From: a bacterium
Lineage (GTDB): Bacteria > Patescibacteriota > Minisyncoccia > UBA6257 > Brennerbacteraceae
DNA: 7,514 bases
Assembly: GCA_027310425.1 (NCBI GenBank)
Contig: DAIDAW010000025.1
Location: 1 to 7,514 of the forward strand
Reading direction: 5' to 3'
The translations under genes were made by a program, and so were the position numbers. The notes under the pieces were generated by a model. That model did not search any database. It was not told the origin of the DNA and was given only the letters and a program-made list of their open reading frames with translations. Below are positions 1 through 4,451 of the stretch, piece after piece (the first letter of the stretch is position 1; each line of letters opens with the position of its first letter).

Positions 1-85
1 GCCCGGGAACGATCAAAGAGACCGGCCGCATTTCTAAACTGCCATACCTGGAGTGGTTGTTGCTTTTTTGCGCGCTGATTGGCAT
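1..85 (-). CDS. Possible 5' end of a family 2 glycosyltransferase (partial)
   Basis: A minus-strand frame is open from an ATG at 85-83 to the left edge, with a second in-frame ATG at 31-29. From the second ATG it reads MRPVSLIVPG, which resembles the first beta strand of family 2 glycosyltransferases (the usual pattern is V-S-[LIV]-I-[VI]-P followed by xxN). Only 10 residues of this motif are visible, so the call depends on sequence outside the window. The second ATG fits the family better; the residues between the two ATGs are polar and unremarkable. Neither start has a good Shine-Dalgarno, but that is also true of dnaG and rpoD here. The plus-strand frame across the same bases stays open to 281, but it runs through a strong promoter and looks non-coding. 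Confidence 0.35.
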   Translation of the reverse strand, partial: MPISAQKSNNHSRYGSLEMRPVSLIVPG

Positions 86-120
86 TCATCCGCAGCTGAA
101 TTCGCAGCGTATTTTTTTCG

Positions 121-178
121 GGCGCGCAGCACGCCGCCACGCGCCTCGAAACGGTGCTTTGTCAGCGTGCTGCGCGCC
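121..178. repeat. 14-bp perfect inverted repeat, GC-rich
   Basis: GGCGCGCAGCACGC at 121-134 is the exact reverse complement of 165-178, with 30 bp between the arms; a G-T and a C-G pair can extend the stem outward. The T-run at 112-118 lies before the hairpin on the plus strand, so it does not form an intrinsic terminator in either direction. It lies between the possible minus-strand gene and the rightward promoter at 244. I see no convincing gene from 86 to 243, and this repeat is the only notable structure there. Confidence 0.6.
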
Positions 179-243
179 TGTTCATATCCAATCACGACTT
201 ACGACGCGGCTTTCTGGCAGCAGCAGTACGAGATTCCTGCTTA

Positions 244-272
244 TTGATTTATTTATAATTTTGTGGTATAAT
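244..272 (+). promoter_or_regulatory. Sigma-70 promoter with extended -10
   Basis: TTGATT (244-249) matches the -35 consensus at 4 of 6 positions. It is separated by exactly 17 bp from a perfect TATAAT (267-272), and TGG at 264-266 supplies the TG of an extended -10. Transcription should start near 279, giving the 368-808 gene a leader of about 90 nt. The -10 and the bases after it nearly match the promoter at 888-896. Confidence 0.85.
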
Positions 273-297
273 ATAAAATAGTTCTTGAAATCCCCAT

Positions 298-352
298 CCC
301 CCTTGCGGGGGAAATCAACCTCTGTTGCCTTCATTGGCTTCGGGCAACAGAG
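298..352 (+). promoter_or_regulatory. Structured 5' leader with two hairpins
   Basis: CCCCC (298-302), a 4-nt loop and GGGGG (307-311) form a short stem. CTCTGTTGCC (320-329) then pairs perfectly with GGCAACAGAG (343-352), giving a 10-bp stem with a 13-nt loop. The second stem ends 2 nt before the Shine-Dalgarno AAAGGAGG (355-362). Neither hairpin is followed by a U-run, so attenuation by an intrinsic terminator is unlikely. A role in mRNA stability or in keeping the ribosome site open is inference. No known riboswitch class was recognised. Confidence 0.6.
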
Positions 353-367
353 AAAAAGGAGGAAGCC

Positions 368-808
368 ATGAAAACAAGTTTCTTTTCACTCTTTATTGGT
401 ATTTTTATTGGTTTTTTGATCGGAGTGGCGGTAGCGGCGGTTTTTTTCTTGAATCGCCAAATGCCGGCGACTGCGTCTGCAGCTAACTGCAAGACGCAGA
501 TTGTTCCGGTGGTCCCTGGGGCCATCGGAACTGAAACGCCGGTGCCGCCCACAGGGACACCGCTGGTGCCACCGCCTACTGGCACCGTGACTCCAGTCCC
601 GCCAACGGCAACGCCGGTCCCGCCGACCGTCATCCCGACTGAAACCCCTGGGAAGCAGAAATGCAACCAGGGGGTTGGGAACGGGAATGAGGGTTGTGAT
701 CCAGGCAATTCGGATCACAACCAGCCCTCGAACGATGAGGGCGGCGGTCAGCCTGGTAATCCTGGCCGTGGCGGCGGTCAGGATAAAGGAAAAGGGGGAG
801 ATAAGTAA
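368..808 (+). CDS. Small membrane-anchored protein with Pro/Thr linker and Cys-Gly-Asn-rich tail
   Basis: This 146-aa protein has no assigned function. The start is fixed by AAAGGAGG 5 nt upstream of the ATG. Residues 5-28 form one hydrophobic segment containing a glycine zipper (G11, G15, G19, then A23), suitable for helix-helix packing in the membrane. It may be an uncleaved anchor or a signal peptide cut near A38 (ATASA). Residues 46-94 are a Pro/Thr-rich extracytoplasmic linker with repeated PVPPT units. The tail begins KCNQGVGNGNEGCDPGN (98-114), then SNDE and a Gly/Pro/Asn/Lys stretch; Cys99 and Cys110 could pair. From memory, close variants of this CNxGxGNGxEGCDPGN...SNDE...GNPGR block end otherwise unrelated secreted proteins in several phyla, with no known role. 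The gene is monocistronic: it has its own promoter and is followed by a hairpin at 844-870. A surface location is likely; the function is open. Confidence 0.8.
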   Translation: MKTSFFSLFIGIFIGFLIGVAVAAVFFLNRQMPATASAANCKTQIVPVVPGAIGTETPVPPTGTPLVPPPTGTVTPVPPTATPVPPTVIPTETPGKQKCNQGVGNGNEGCDPGNSDHNQPSNDEGGGQPGNPGRGGGQDKGKGGDK

Positions 809-843
809 ATAGCTCAATGGGGGATTTTGAGCAAAAAACAAAC

Positions 844-880
844 AAGATGCCTGGATATCCAGGCATCTTTATATTCTTTT
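844..880 (+). terminator. Rho-independent-type terminator
   Basis: AAGATGCCTGG (844-854) and CCAGGCATCTT (859-869) form an 11-bp perfect stem with an ATAT loop, followed by a T-rich stretch (TTTATATTCTTTT region to 880). It follows the stop of the 368-808 gene by 35 nt and precedes the next promoter. A smaller stem, GCTCAA (812-817) with TTGAGC (827-832), lies just upstream and is followed by an A-run. Confidence 0.75.
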
Positions 881-896
881 AAAAATATGGTATAAT
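868..896 (+). promoter_or_regulatory. Extended -10 promoter for the pilin-like gene
   Basis: TGGTATAAT at 888-896 is a perfect extended -10. The best -35 at 17-bp spacing is TTTATA (868-873), which is poor and overlaps the end of the preceding terminator, so the TG motif probably carries recognition. The start would be near 903, giving a leader of about 58 nt. The bases TGGTATAATnTAAAATnG match the promoter at 264-272 almost throughout. Confidence 0.75.
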
Positions 897-909
897 TTAA
901 AATGGAAGG

Positions 910-931
910 AAATGGGATTAATTTCCCATTT
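910..931 (+). promoter_or_regulatory. Leader hairpin 1 of the pilin-like gene
   Basis: AAATGGGA (910-917) pairs perfectly with TCCCATTT (924-931) across a 6-nt loop, close to the predicted 5' end of the transcript. GGGAT at 914-918 is also complementary to ATCCC at 954-958, inside the Shine-Dalgarno region, so two mutually exclusive folds are possible. Any switching is inference. Confidence 0.5.
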
Positions 932-935
932 ATTC

Positions 936-977
936 TTCGGGCGAAAGGAGGTGATCCCGAATGTTTTTCGCCCCGAA
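936..977 (+). promoter_or_regulatory. Hairpin presenting the Shine-Dalgarno and start codon in its loop
   Basis: TTCGGGCGAAA (936-946) pairs with TTTCGCCCCGAA (966-977) with one bulged C; the uninterrupted core is 8 bp (939-946 with 966-973). The 19-nt loop (947-965) holds GGAGGTGATCC and the ATG. The downstream arm is codons 2-6 of the pilin-like gene. Such a fold could expose the ribosome site in a loop or gate it by temperature or a bound factor; which of these applies cannot be read from sequence. Confidence 0.55.
944..957 (+). promoter_or_regulatory. Full-length Shine-Dalgarno (14-nt 16S tail complement)
   Basis: AAAGGAGGTGATCC is the exact reverse complement of the widely conserved bacterial 16S 3' end GGATCACCTCCTTT. 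The GGAGG core ends 9 nt before the ATG at 961, a good spacing. It fixes the start of the short gene that follows. Natural ribosome sites usually match 4-8 nt, so this is exceptional. Confidence 0.9.
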
Positions 978-1098
978 AGAAAAAGGCCAAAGTCTGCTTG
1001 AATACGGACTGACGATCGCGATCGCAGCGATTCTTGTCCTTATTTTGGTTGAACTTTTCGCGGACCCGTGTTTTGGCTGGGTTGCGCGAAAATGTTGA
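961..1098 (+). CDS. Flp/type IVb-like prepilin, 45 aa
   Basis: This short gene encodes a likely pilin subunit. The sequence begins MFFAPKEKG, followed by QSLLEYGLTIAIAAILVLIL. This fits the Flp (type IVb) prepilin pattern: a short basic leader ending in Gly (G9), prepilin-peptidase cleavage after G9, then Glu at mature position 5 and Tyr at 6 (E14-Y15) at the head of a hydrophobic helix (about residues 12-33). The mature chain would be 36 aa. The tail ADPCFGWVARKC has two cysteines (Cys37, Cys45) that could form a small C-terminal disulfide loop. The start follows the full-length Shine-Dalgarno at 944-957, the stop is TGA, and a hairpin follows. No prepilin peptidase, ATPase or Tad gene is in the window, so the assembly machinery must be elsewhere. 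The family call rests on the motif and size; another small single-helix membrane protein is the alternative. Confidence 0.75.
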   Translation: MFFAPKEKGQSLLEYGLTIAIAAILVLILVELFADPCFGWVARKC

Positions 1099-1108
1099 GC
1101 TTTGGCTT

Positions 1109-1141
1109 ATGCACCGCCTTGTTATACGAGGCGGTGCATTT
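1109..1141 (+). terminator. Hairpin terminator after the pilin-like gene
   Basis: ATGCACCGCCT (1109-1119) pairs perfectly with AGGCGGTGCAT (1129-1139) across a 9-nt loop. Only a short T-run follows, so termination may be partial. It begins 10 nt after the pilin stop codon. Confidence 0.65.
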
Positions 1142-1143
1142 CG

Positions 1144-1152
1144 TTATCCACA
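1144..1152 (+). other. Lone consensus DnaA-box sequence
   Basis: TTATCCACA matches the E. coli DnaA-box consensus at all nine positions and lies in intergenic DNA. I found no second exact box, no AT-rich unwinding element and no dnaA/dnaN nearby, so this is not evidence for an origin. It could be a regulatory DnaA site or chance. Confidence 0.3.
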
Positions 1153-1203
1153 CAATTGCCTGTAAGAAATCCATTCATTCCGTGTCATACTATTCATAGA
1201 TAA

Positions 1204-1221
1204 GCGCACAATGCGCACATT
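1204..1221. repeat. Tandem 9-bp direct repeat upstream of the surface-protein gene
   Basis: GCGCACAAT is followed directly by GCGCACATT, one mismatch apart, 30 bp before the ATG at 1252. It lies where a promoter would be expected, and CATTAT at 1218-1223 is a weak -10 candidate without a good -35. It may be an operator. I found no convincing promoter between 1142 and 1251. Confidence 0.35.
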
Positions 1222-1251
1222 ATCAGTAAATAAATTAAATACCACAAACCT

Positions 1252-2424
1252 ATGAAGAAATTCATACTTGTTTCGTTGCTGGTTGCCGGTTTAGCCGGAT
1301 CTTTGGCGTTCGCGCAGGTTACGCCAAGTCCGACGCCTACGGATACGCCAACGCCAACCGTAACACCAACGCCTACGCCGACACTAACGCCGTCTCCGAC
1401 CCCGACAATAACTCCGACACCAACAGTAACGCCTTCGCCGACGCCATCAGTAACGCCGTCGCCAAGTCCGACCCTGACTCCGACACTTACTCCAACGCCG
1501 ACGCCACCTTCAGTCCCCCCGTGCGTATTCGGTCCGTTCATGCTTCTCAAGAAAGGAATGGCGCAGGATGACGTGAAACAGCTTCAGACATTCTTGTCGG
1601 AAAACACATCATTTCTTCCGAAAGGATTGGCAACCGGATATTTCGGTTCGCTGACCGAGAATGCGCTTAAGCAGCTGCAGCAGCAGTATGGTTTGCCGCA
1701 GACAGGCGTGCTCGATGAAGCGACGCGCCAGATTATATTCCCGTGCGTGAGGGTTGCAGTCGTGCAGCCCAATGGCGGCGAGACATTCCGCGTGGGGGAT
1801 ACGATGAATATCAGCTGGACCGTTGCCGCGCTGCAAGCCGGCGGATCCGGCACAGCAAGTTCGAGCCCATTCATGATGTTTCTCAATGGCAATGATCGGG
1901 AAAATGGAAATGCAAAAGTGCGGATCGGAGTTTTGAATCCTGCCGGCATCGTACGCCCATTGAGTCCAGTGCTTTCGATTGACTTAGTGAGCGCGGCAAC
2001 CCCGACAAGCCGGGAACAGTTCGTGTTCCATGTCCGCAATGTTTCGCTTTTGGGCAGCAATACCGGATCAATCGTGTGGAAAATCCCACAGAGCATTCCT
2101 GAATCTTCGCAGTACCGGATTCAGGTGAGTGTCGGCAAGATGTTCAAAGATGATGGATGGTGCGAGACGAAGGGACGTTTCTGCGTTGCGCGGCCGATGG
2201 ATCAGATGCAAATGCCTGCATGGGGAGCGTTTGACGAATCCGACGGGACATTCTCGATCCTGGGCGGAGCGATAGTCCCGAGCGTGCCGCCGATTCCAAC
2301 CGGAACGTCCTCGGTTCAGGCGCTCATCCAGATGCGCACCCAGGTGCTCACGATGATCCAGAAAATGCAGGATGTGCTTGCGCAGATCAACGCGGCGCTG
2401 CAGAGCATCGGCGTAACGTTCTAG
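1252..2424 (+). CDS. Secreted peptidoglycan-binding protein with Pro/Thr linker and Ig-like domain
   Basis: This 390-aa protein is probably a wall-associated surface protein. Residues 1-21 are a signal peptide (MKKF start, hydrophobic core, AFA before Q22). Residues 24-90 are a Pro/Thr/Ser linker of TPTP and TPSP units. Residues about 95-162 form a peptidoglycan_binding_1 domain: LLKKGMAQDDVKQLQTFL, then GYFGSLTENALKQLQQQYGL and TGVLDEATRQII, the usual three-helix pattern. Cys91 and Cys165 flank it and may be bridged. A motif with PNGGETFRVGDTMNISWT (173-190) opens an Ig-like domain of the type found in KRE9/KNH-like proteins, running to about residue 300. The last 35-40 residues form an amphipathic helix (QALIQMRTQVLTMIQKMQDV...) that could oligomerise. 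There are no catalytic residues, so the role is probably wall attachment or structure. No Shine-Dalgarno precedes the ATG; the start is chosen because the signal peptide begins there. A GC-rich hairpin follows. Confidence 0.85.
   Translation: MKKFILVSLLVAGLAGSLAFAQVTPSPTPTDTPTPTVTPTPTPTLTPSPTPTITPTPTVTPSPTPSVTPSPSPTLTPTLTPTPTPPSVPPCVFGPFMLLKKGMAQDDVKQLQTFLSENTSFLPKGLATGYFGSLTENALKQLQQQYGLPQTGVLDEATRQIIFPCVRVAVVQPNGGETFRVGDTMNISWTVAALQAGGSGTASSSPFMMFLNGNDRENGNAKVRIGVLNPAGIVRPLSPVLSIDLVSAATPTSREQFVFHVRNVSLLGSNTGSIVWKIPQSIPESSQYRIQVSVGKMFKDDGWCETKGRFCVARPMDQMQMPAWGAFDESDGTFSILGGAIVPSVPPIPTGTSSVQALIQMRTQVLTMIQKMQDVLAQINAALQSIGVTF
1321..1509 (+). repeat. Degenerate Thr/Pro codon repeat
   Basis: About 190 bp of alternating ACN and CCN codons with some TCN/AGT encode the low-complexity linker of the surrounding gene. 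Third positions vary freely, which points to selection on the Thr/Pro protein sequence rather than recent DNA slippage. Such linkers usually carry a domain away from the membrane or through the wall and may be O-glycosylated; that is family knowledge, not shown here. Confidence 0.7.
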
Positions 2425-2452
2425 CAGACTGGCAGCATAGATAGAAATTGCA

Positions 2453-2485
2453 CGCACAGCCCCCGCCTTCGGCGGGGGCTGTGCG
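2453..2485 (+). terminator. Very stable GC-rich hairpin
   Basis: A 15-bp perfect stem (2453-2467 with 2471-2485) closed by a TTC loop, with core CAGCCCCCGCC, lies 28 nt after the stop of the surface-protein gene. No T-run follows, so it may act as a Rho-assisted terminator or a 3'-end stabiliser. The dnaG -10 begins 16 nt further on. Confidence 0.65.
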
Positions 2486-2500
2486 CATGGGCAGGGCGGA

Positions 2501-2509
2501 TGGTATAAT
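2501..2509 (+). promoter_or_regulatory. Extended -10 promoter for dnaG
   Basis: TGGTATAAT is identical to the extended -10 elements at 264 and 888. No recognisable -35 lies 16-18 bp upstream, where the base of the GC-rich hairpin sits instead. Start near 2516 gives a leader of only about 18 nt before the ATG at 2534, with no Shine-Dalgarno. Confidence 0.75.
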
Positions 2510-2533
2510 GAAAGCGTTTTATTTTCCGCTTGT

Positions 2534-4384
2534 ATGGCAACACCGCTCGAAGACATCAAATCGCGCATTGATATCGCGCAGTATATCGGCCAATATGTGA
2601 AGCTCGCGCCGTCGGGCAAGAGCCTGCGCGGCCTGTGCCCGCTTCATAAGGAAAAAACTCCGTCATTTTTCGTTTCTCCCGAACGCCAGGCGTGGTATTG
2701 TTTCGGCTGCCAAAAAGGAGGAGATCTGTTCAAGTTCGTGATGGAATATGAAAAATTGGAGTTTCCCGAAGCGCTCAGGCTCCTGGCGGAAAAAGCAGGC
2801 GTCGCGATTGCGCGCGAAGATCCCCGGATCCATTCGCTGCGCACGAACGCCCTTGAAGCCCTCGCGCAGGCCCAGAAATGGTATGCGGAGCAGTTCGGGC
2901 GCAATGCGCTTGTCCGGCGTTACGCGGAATCCCGCGGCTTGAACCAGGGAACCATCCAGGAATTCGGCGTAGGATTTGCGCCGCAGGGATGGCAGAATAT
3001 CGTTTCGTTTTTGAAAACAAAAGGGTTTTCGCCGCAGGATATGGAACAAGCGGGATTGATTATCCGGCGAACGACAAACGACGAACGGCCAACGGCGAAC
3101 GCGGGGGGAAGCGGATACTATGATCGGTTCAGGGCGCGGCTTATGTTTCCGATTTTCGACCACATGGGGCGCATTGTCGGATTTTCCGGCAGGATTCTGC
3201 CTCCGGAATTCGGCGGACCGCAGGACCAAACCCAGGAAGCAAAATATATCAATACGCCCGACACGCTTGTATACCAGAAAGGCGAGGTTTTGTACGGGTT
3301 CCATAAAACGAAAGATGCAATCAGAGACGGTGGCTCCGCGGTTCTCGTGGAAGGCAATATGGATATGCTCATGGGATGGCAGGCAGGCATTCGAAATATC
3401 GTTGCGGCGTCGGGGACCGGCCTCACGGACGCGCAGCTGCGCATGCTCAGGCGCTCATGCGCGAATCTGATTTTGAATTTCGATATGGATCGCGCGGGCG
3501 AGATGGCGACCGACCGTTCAATCGGCCTTGCGCTCAAACACGGGTTTTCCGTCAAAATCCTCACGTTGCCGGACGGCAAAGATCTGGCTGATTTCGTACG
3601 CGCGCATCCGGACGCCGCGGGAACGCTTGCGGGCCGCGCGCAGGAAAGCATGGCGTATTATTTCGACAACGCATTCAGAAAATCGGGCGGAGCGGATGGC
3701 GCGCCGGATATCGGCATCGAAGCAAAGAAGCTCGCGCTTGCGTATCTGCTTCCGCGCCTCAAGTTGCTTCAGCATCCGGTTGACCGGCACGCATGGATTG
3801 AAGCGTTGTCGCGCAAAGTGCAGATTTCCGAACAGGCACTGGAAGACGAGTTGAAACGCACGCAGACGCTCCTTGATATCGTCAATGACAGCGAAGAAGA
3901 CCGGACTGCGCAGCGGATCGAGCATTTGTTCATGAAATCGCGGCTCGATGCGCTTGCGGAGCGCGCATTCGGACTTGCCCTGAAAACGCCGGAGGACGCG
4001 GCATTACTGGAAGCCGTGCTCGGTTTTTTCCCTAATCGTTTCAAAGAGTTCGGCCGTTCACTTTGCAGAATGCTGGCGTCCGGAGATCAGGATGAAAGCA
4101 TTGATCAGGAATCTATGAATTATCTTGCGCTGCGCGCTGATTACGAACTTGCCTTGCTGCCGGAAAAAACCAGCGCGTCTGCAGAATTGCGCCTTACGCT
4201 CGAGGAACTGAAGCAGGAGAGTGTCCGCGCGCGCCTGCGCGAAATCTCCGTATCGCTCAAGGAAGCGGAACAGGCGCGCAACACGGAACGCGTTGCGGCG
4301 TGCACCAAGGAAATGTATGCTCTGACGCGCGAGCTTACCGATATCGAGGCCAAGCGCAGAGAGAGCGATCCGTTCTCTTCATGA
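2534..4384 (+). CDS. dnaG: DNA primase DnaG
   Basis: DnaG synthesises RNA primers for Okazaki fragments and replication start, working with the replicative helicase. The 616-aa product is of normal family length. The N-terminal CHC2 zinc-binding domain (about 5-95) has its four ligands Cys35, His38, Cys56 and Cys59 (LCPLH ... YCFGC). The catalytic core includes the conserved GYYDRFRARLMFPI stretch and FSGR. The Toprim motifs are EGNMD (Glu273, Asp277), DMD (Asp317, Asp319, in NFDMDRAG) and LPDGKD (345-350), so the metal-binding residues are intact. The C-terminal third is helical and less conserved, as expected for the helicase-interaction region. A heptamer-repeat insertion lies at residues 179-190. 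The start fits the family N-terminus (PLEDIKSRIDIAQYI) although no Shine-Dalgarno is present. The gene is transcribed from the extended -10 at 2501 and lies 67 bp before rpoD. Confidence 0.97.
   Translation: MATPLEDIKSRIDIAQYIGQYVKLAPSGKSLRGLCPLHKEKTPSFFVSPERQAWYCFGCQKGGDLFKFVMEYEKLEFPEALRLLAEKAGVAIAREDPRIHSLRTNALEALAQAQKWYAEQFGRNALVRRYAESRGLNQGTIQEFGVGFAPQGWQNIVSFLKTKGFSPQDMEQAGLIIRRTTNDERPTANAGGSGYYDRFRARLMFPIFDHMGRIVGFSGRILPPEFGGPQDQTQEAKYINTPDTLVYQKGEVLYGFHKTKDAIRDGGSAVLVEGNMDMLMGWQAGIRNIVAASGTGLTDAQLRMLRRSCANLILNFDMDRAGEMATDRSIGLALKHGFSVKILTLPDGKDLADFVRAHPDAAGTLAGRAQESMAYYFDNAFRKSGGADGAPDIGIEAKKLALAYLLPRLKLLQHPVDRHAWIEALSRKVQISEQALEDELKRTQTLLDIVNDSEEDRTAQRIEHLFMKSRLDALAERAFGLALKTPEDAALLEAVLGFFPNRFKEFGRSLCRMLASGDQDESIDQESMNYLALRADYELALLPEKTSASAELRLTLEELKQESVRARLREISVSLKEAEQARNTERVAACTKEMYALTRELTDIEAKRRESDPFSS
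3070..3104 (+). repeat. Tandem heptamer repeat inside dnaG
   Basis: Five consecutive 7-mers are present: AACGACA, AACGACG, AACGGCC, AACGGCG and a degenerate AACGCGG (consensus AACGRCN). Because 7 is not a multiple of 3, each copy is read in a shifted frame, giving RTTNDERPTANAGG. Family primases usually pass almost directly from the IIRR-like segment to GSGYYDRF, so this looks like an inserted linker. Its total length of 35 bp plus neighbouring bases keeps the frame. Confidence 0.7.
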
Positions 4385-4403
4385 TTCGTTTGATTTTCAG
4401 GGG

Positions 4404-4432
4404 TTTACGAAGTTTGGTTTTTAGGGTAAGAT
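4404..4432 (+). promoter_or_regulatory. Probable rpoD promoter
   Basis: TTTACG (4404-4409) and TAAGAT (4427-4432) each match 4 of 6 consensus bases and are separated by exactly 17 bp. The start would be near 4439, leaving about 13 nt before the ATG at 4452 and no Shine-Dalgarno. It lacks the TG of the other promoters here. Read-through from dnaG is equally possible, as no terminator lies between the genes. Confidence 0.5.
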
Positions 4433-4451
4433 ACAAAATCCTTTTTATCGT

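Noticed and set aside
3..281. Plus-strand open frame at the left edge as the end of an upstream gene
   Set aside because: It runs through the GC-rich inverted repeat and the strong promoter at 244-272, and its residues show no family pattern. The minus-strand MRPVSLIVPG start is the better candidate, though still weak.
331..841. Minus-strand frames opposite the 368-808 gene
   Set aside because: They are shadows of the Pro/Thr linker and lack any motif; the plus frame has a strong Shine-Dalgarno, promoter and membrane helix.
944..957. AAAGGAGGTGATCC as a fragment of a 16S rRNA gene on the minus strand
   Set aside because: The match to the 16S 3' end covers only these 14 bases; the flanking sequence is not rRNA, and the motif sits at ideal spacing before an ATG.
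1144..1152. Replication origin at the DnaA box
   Set aside because: There is one box only, with no AT-rich unwinding element and no dnaA, dnaN or gyrB nearby. The presence of dnaG does not mark an origin.
1321..1509. Short regular repeats as a CRISPR array or satellite
   Set aside because: There are no constant repeats with unique spacers; the pattern is explained by in-frame Thr/Pro codons inside a signal-peptide protein.
1194..1550. Minus-strand frame encoding a Gly/Val-rich repetitive protein
   Set aside because: It is the complement of the Thr/Pro codon repeat (ACN/CCN read as VG/GV). The plus-strand frame has a signal peptide and a recognisable peptidoglycan-binding domain.
3061..3120. 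Frameshift in dnaG at the heptamer repeat
   Set aside because: The frame is continuous from the zinc domain through all Toprim motifs, and GSGYYDRF resumes in frame directly after the repeat.
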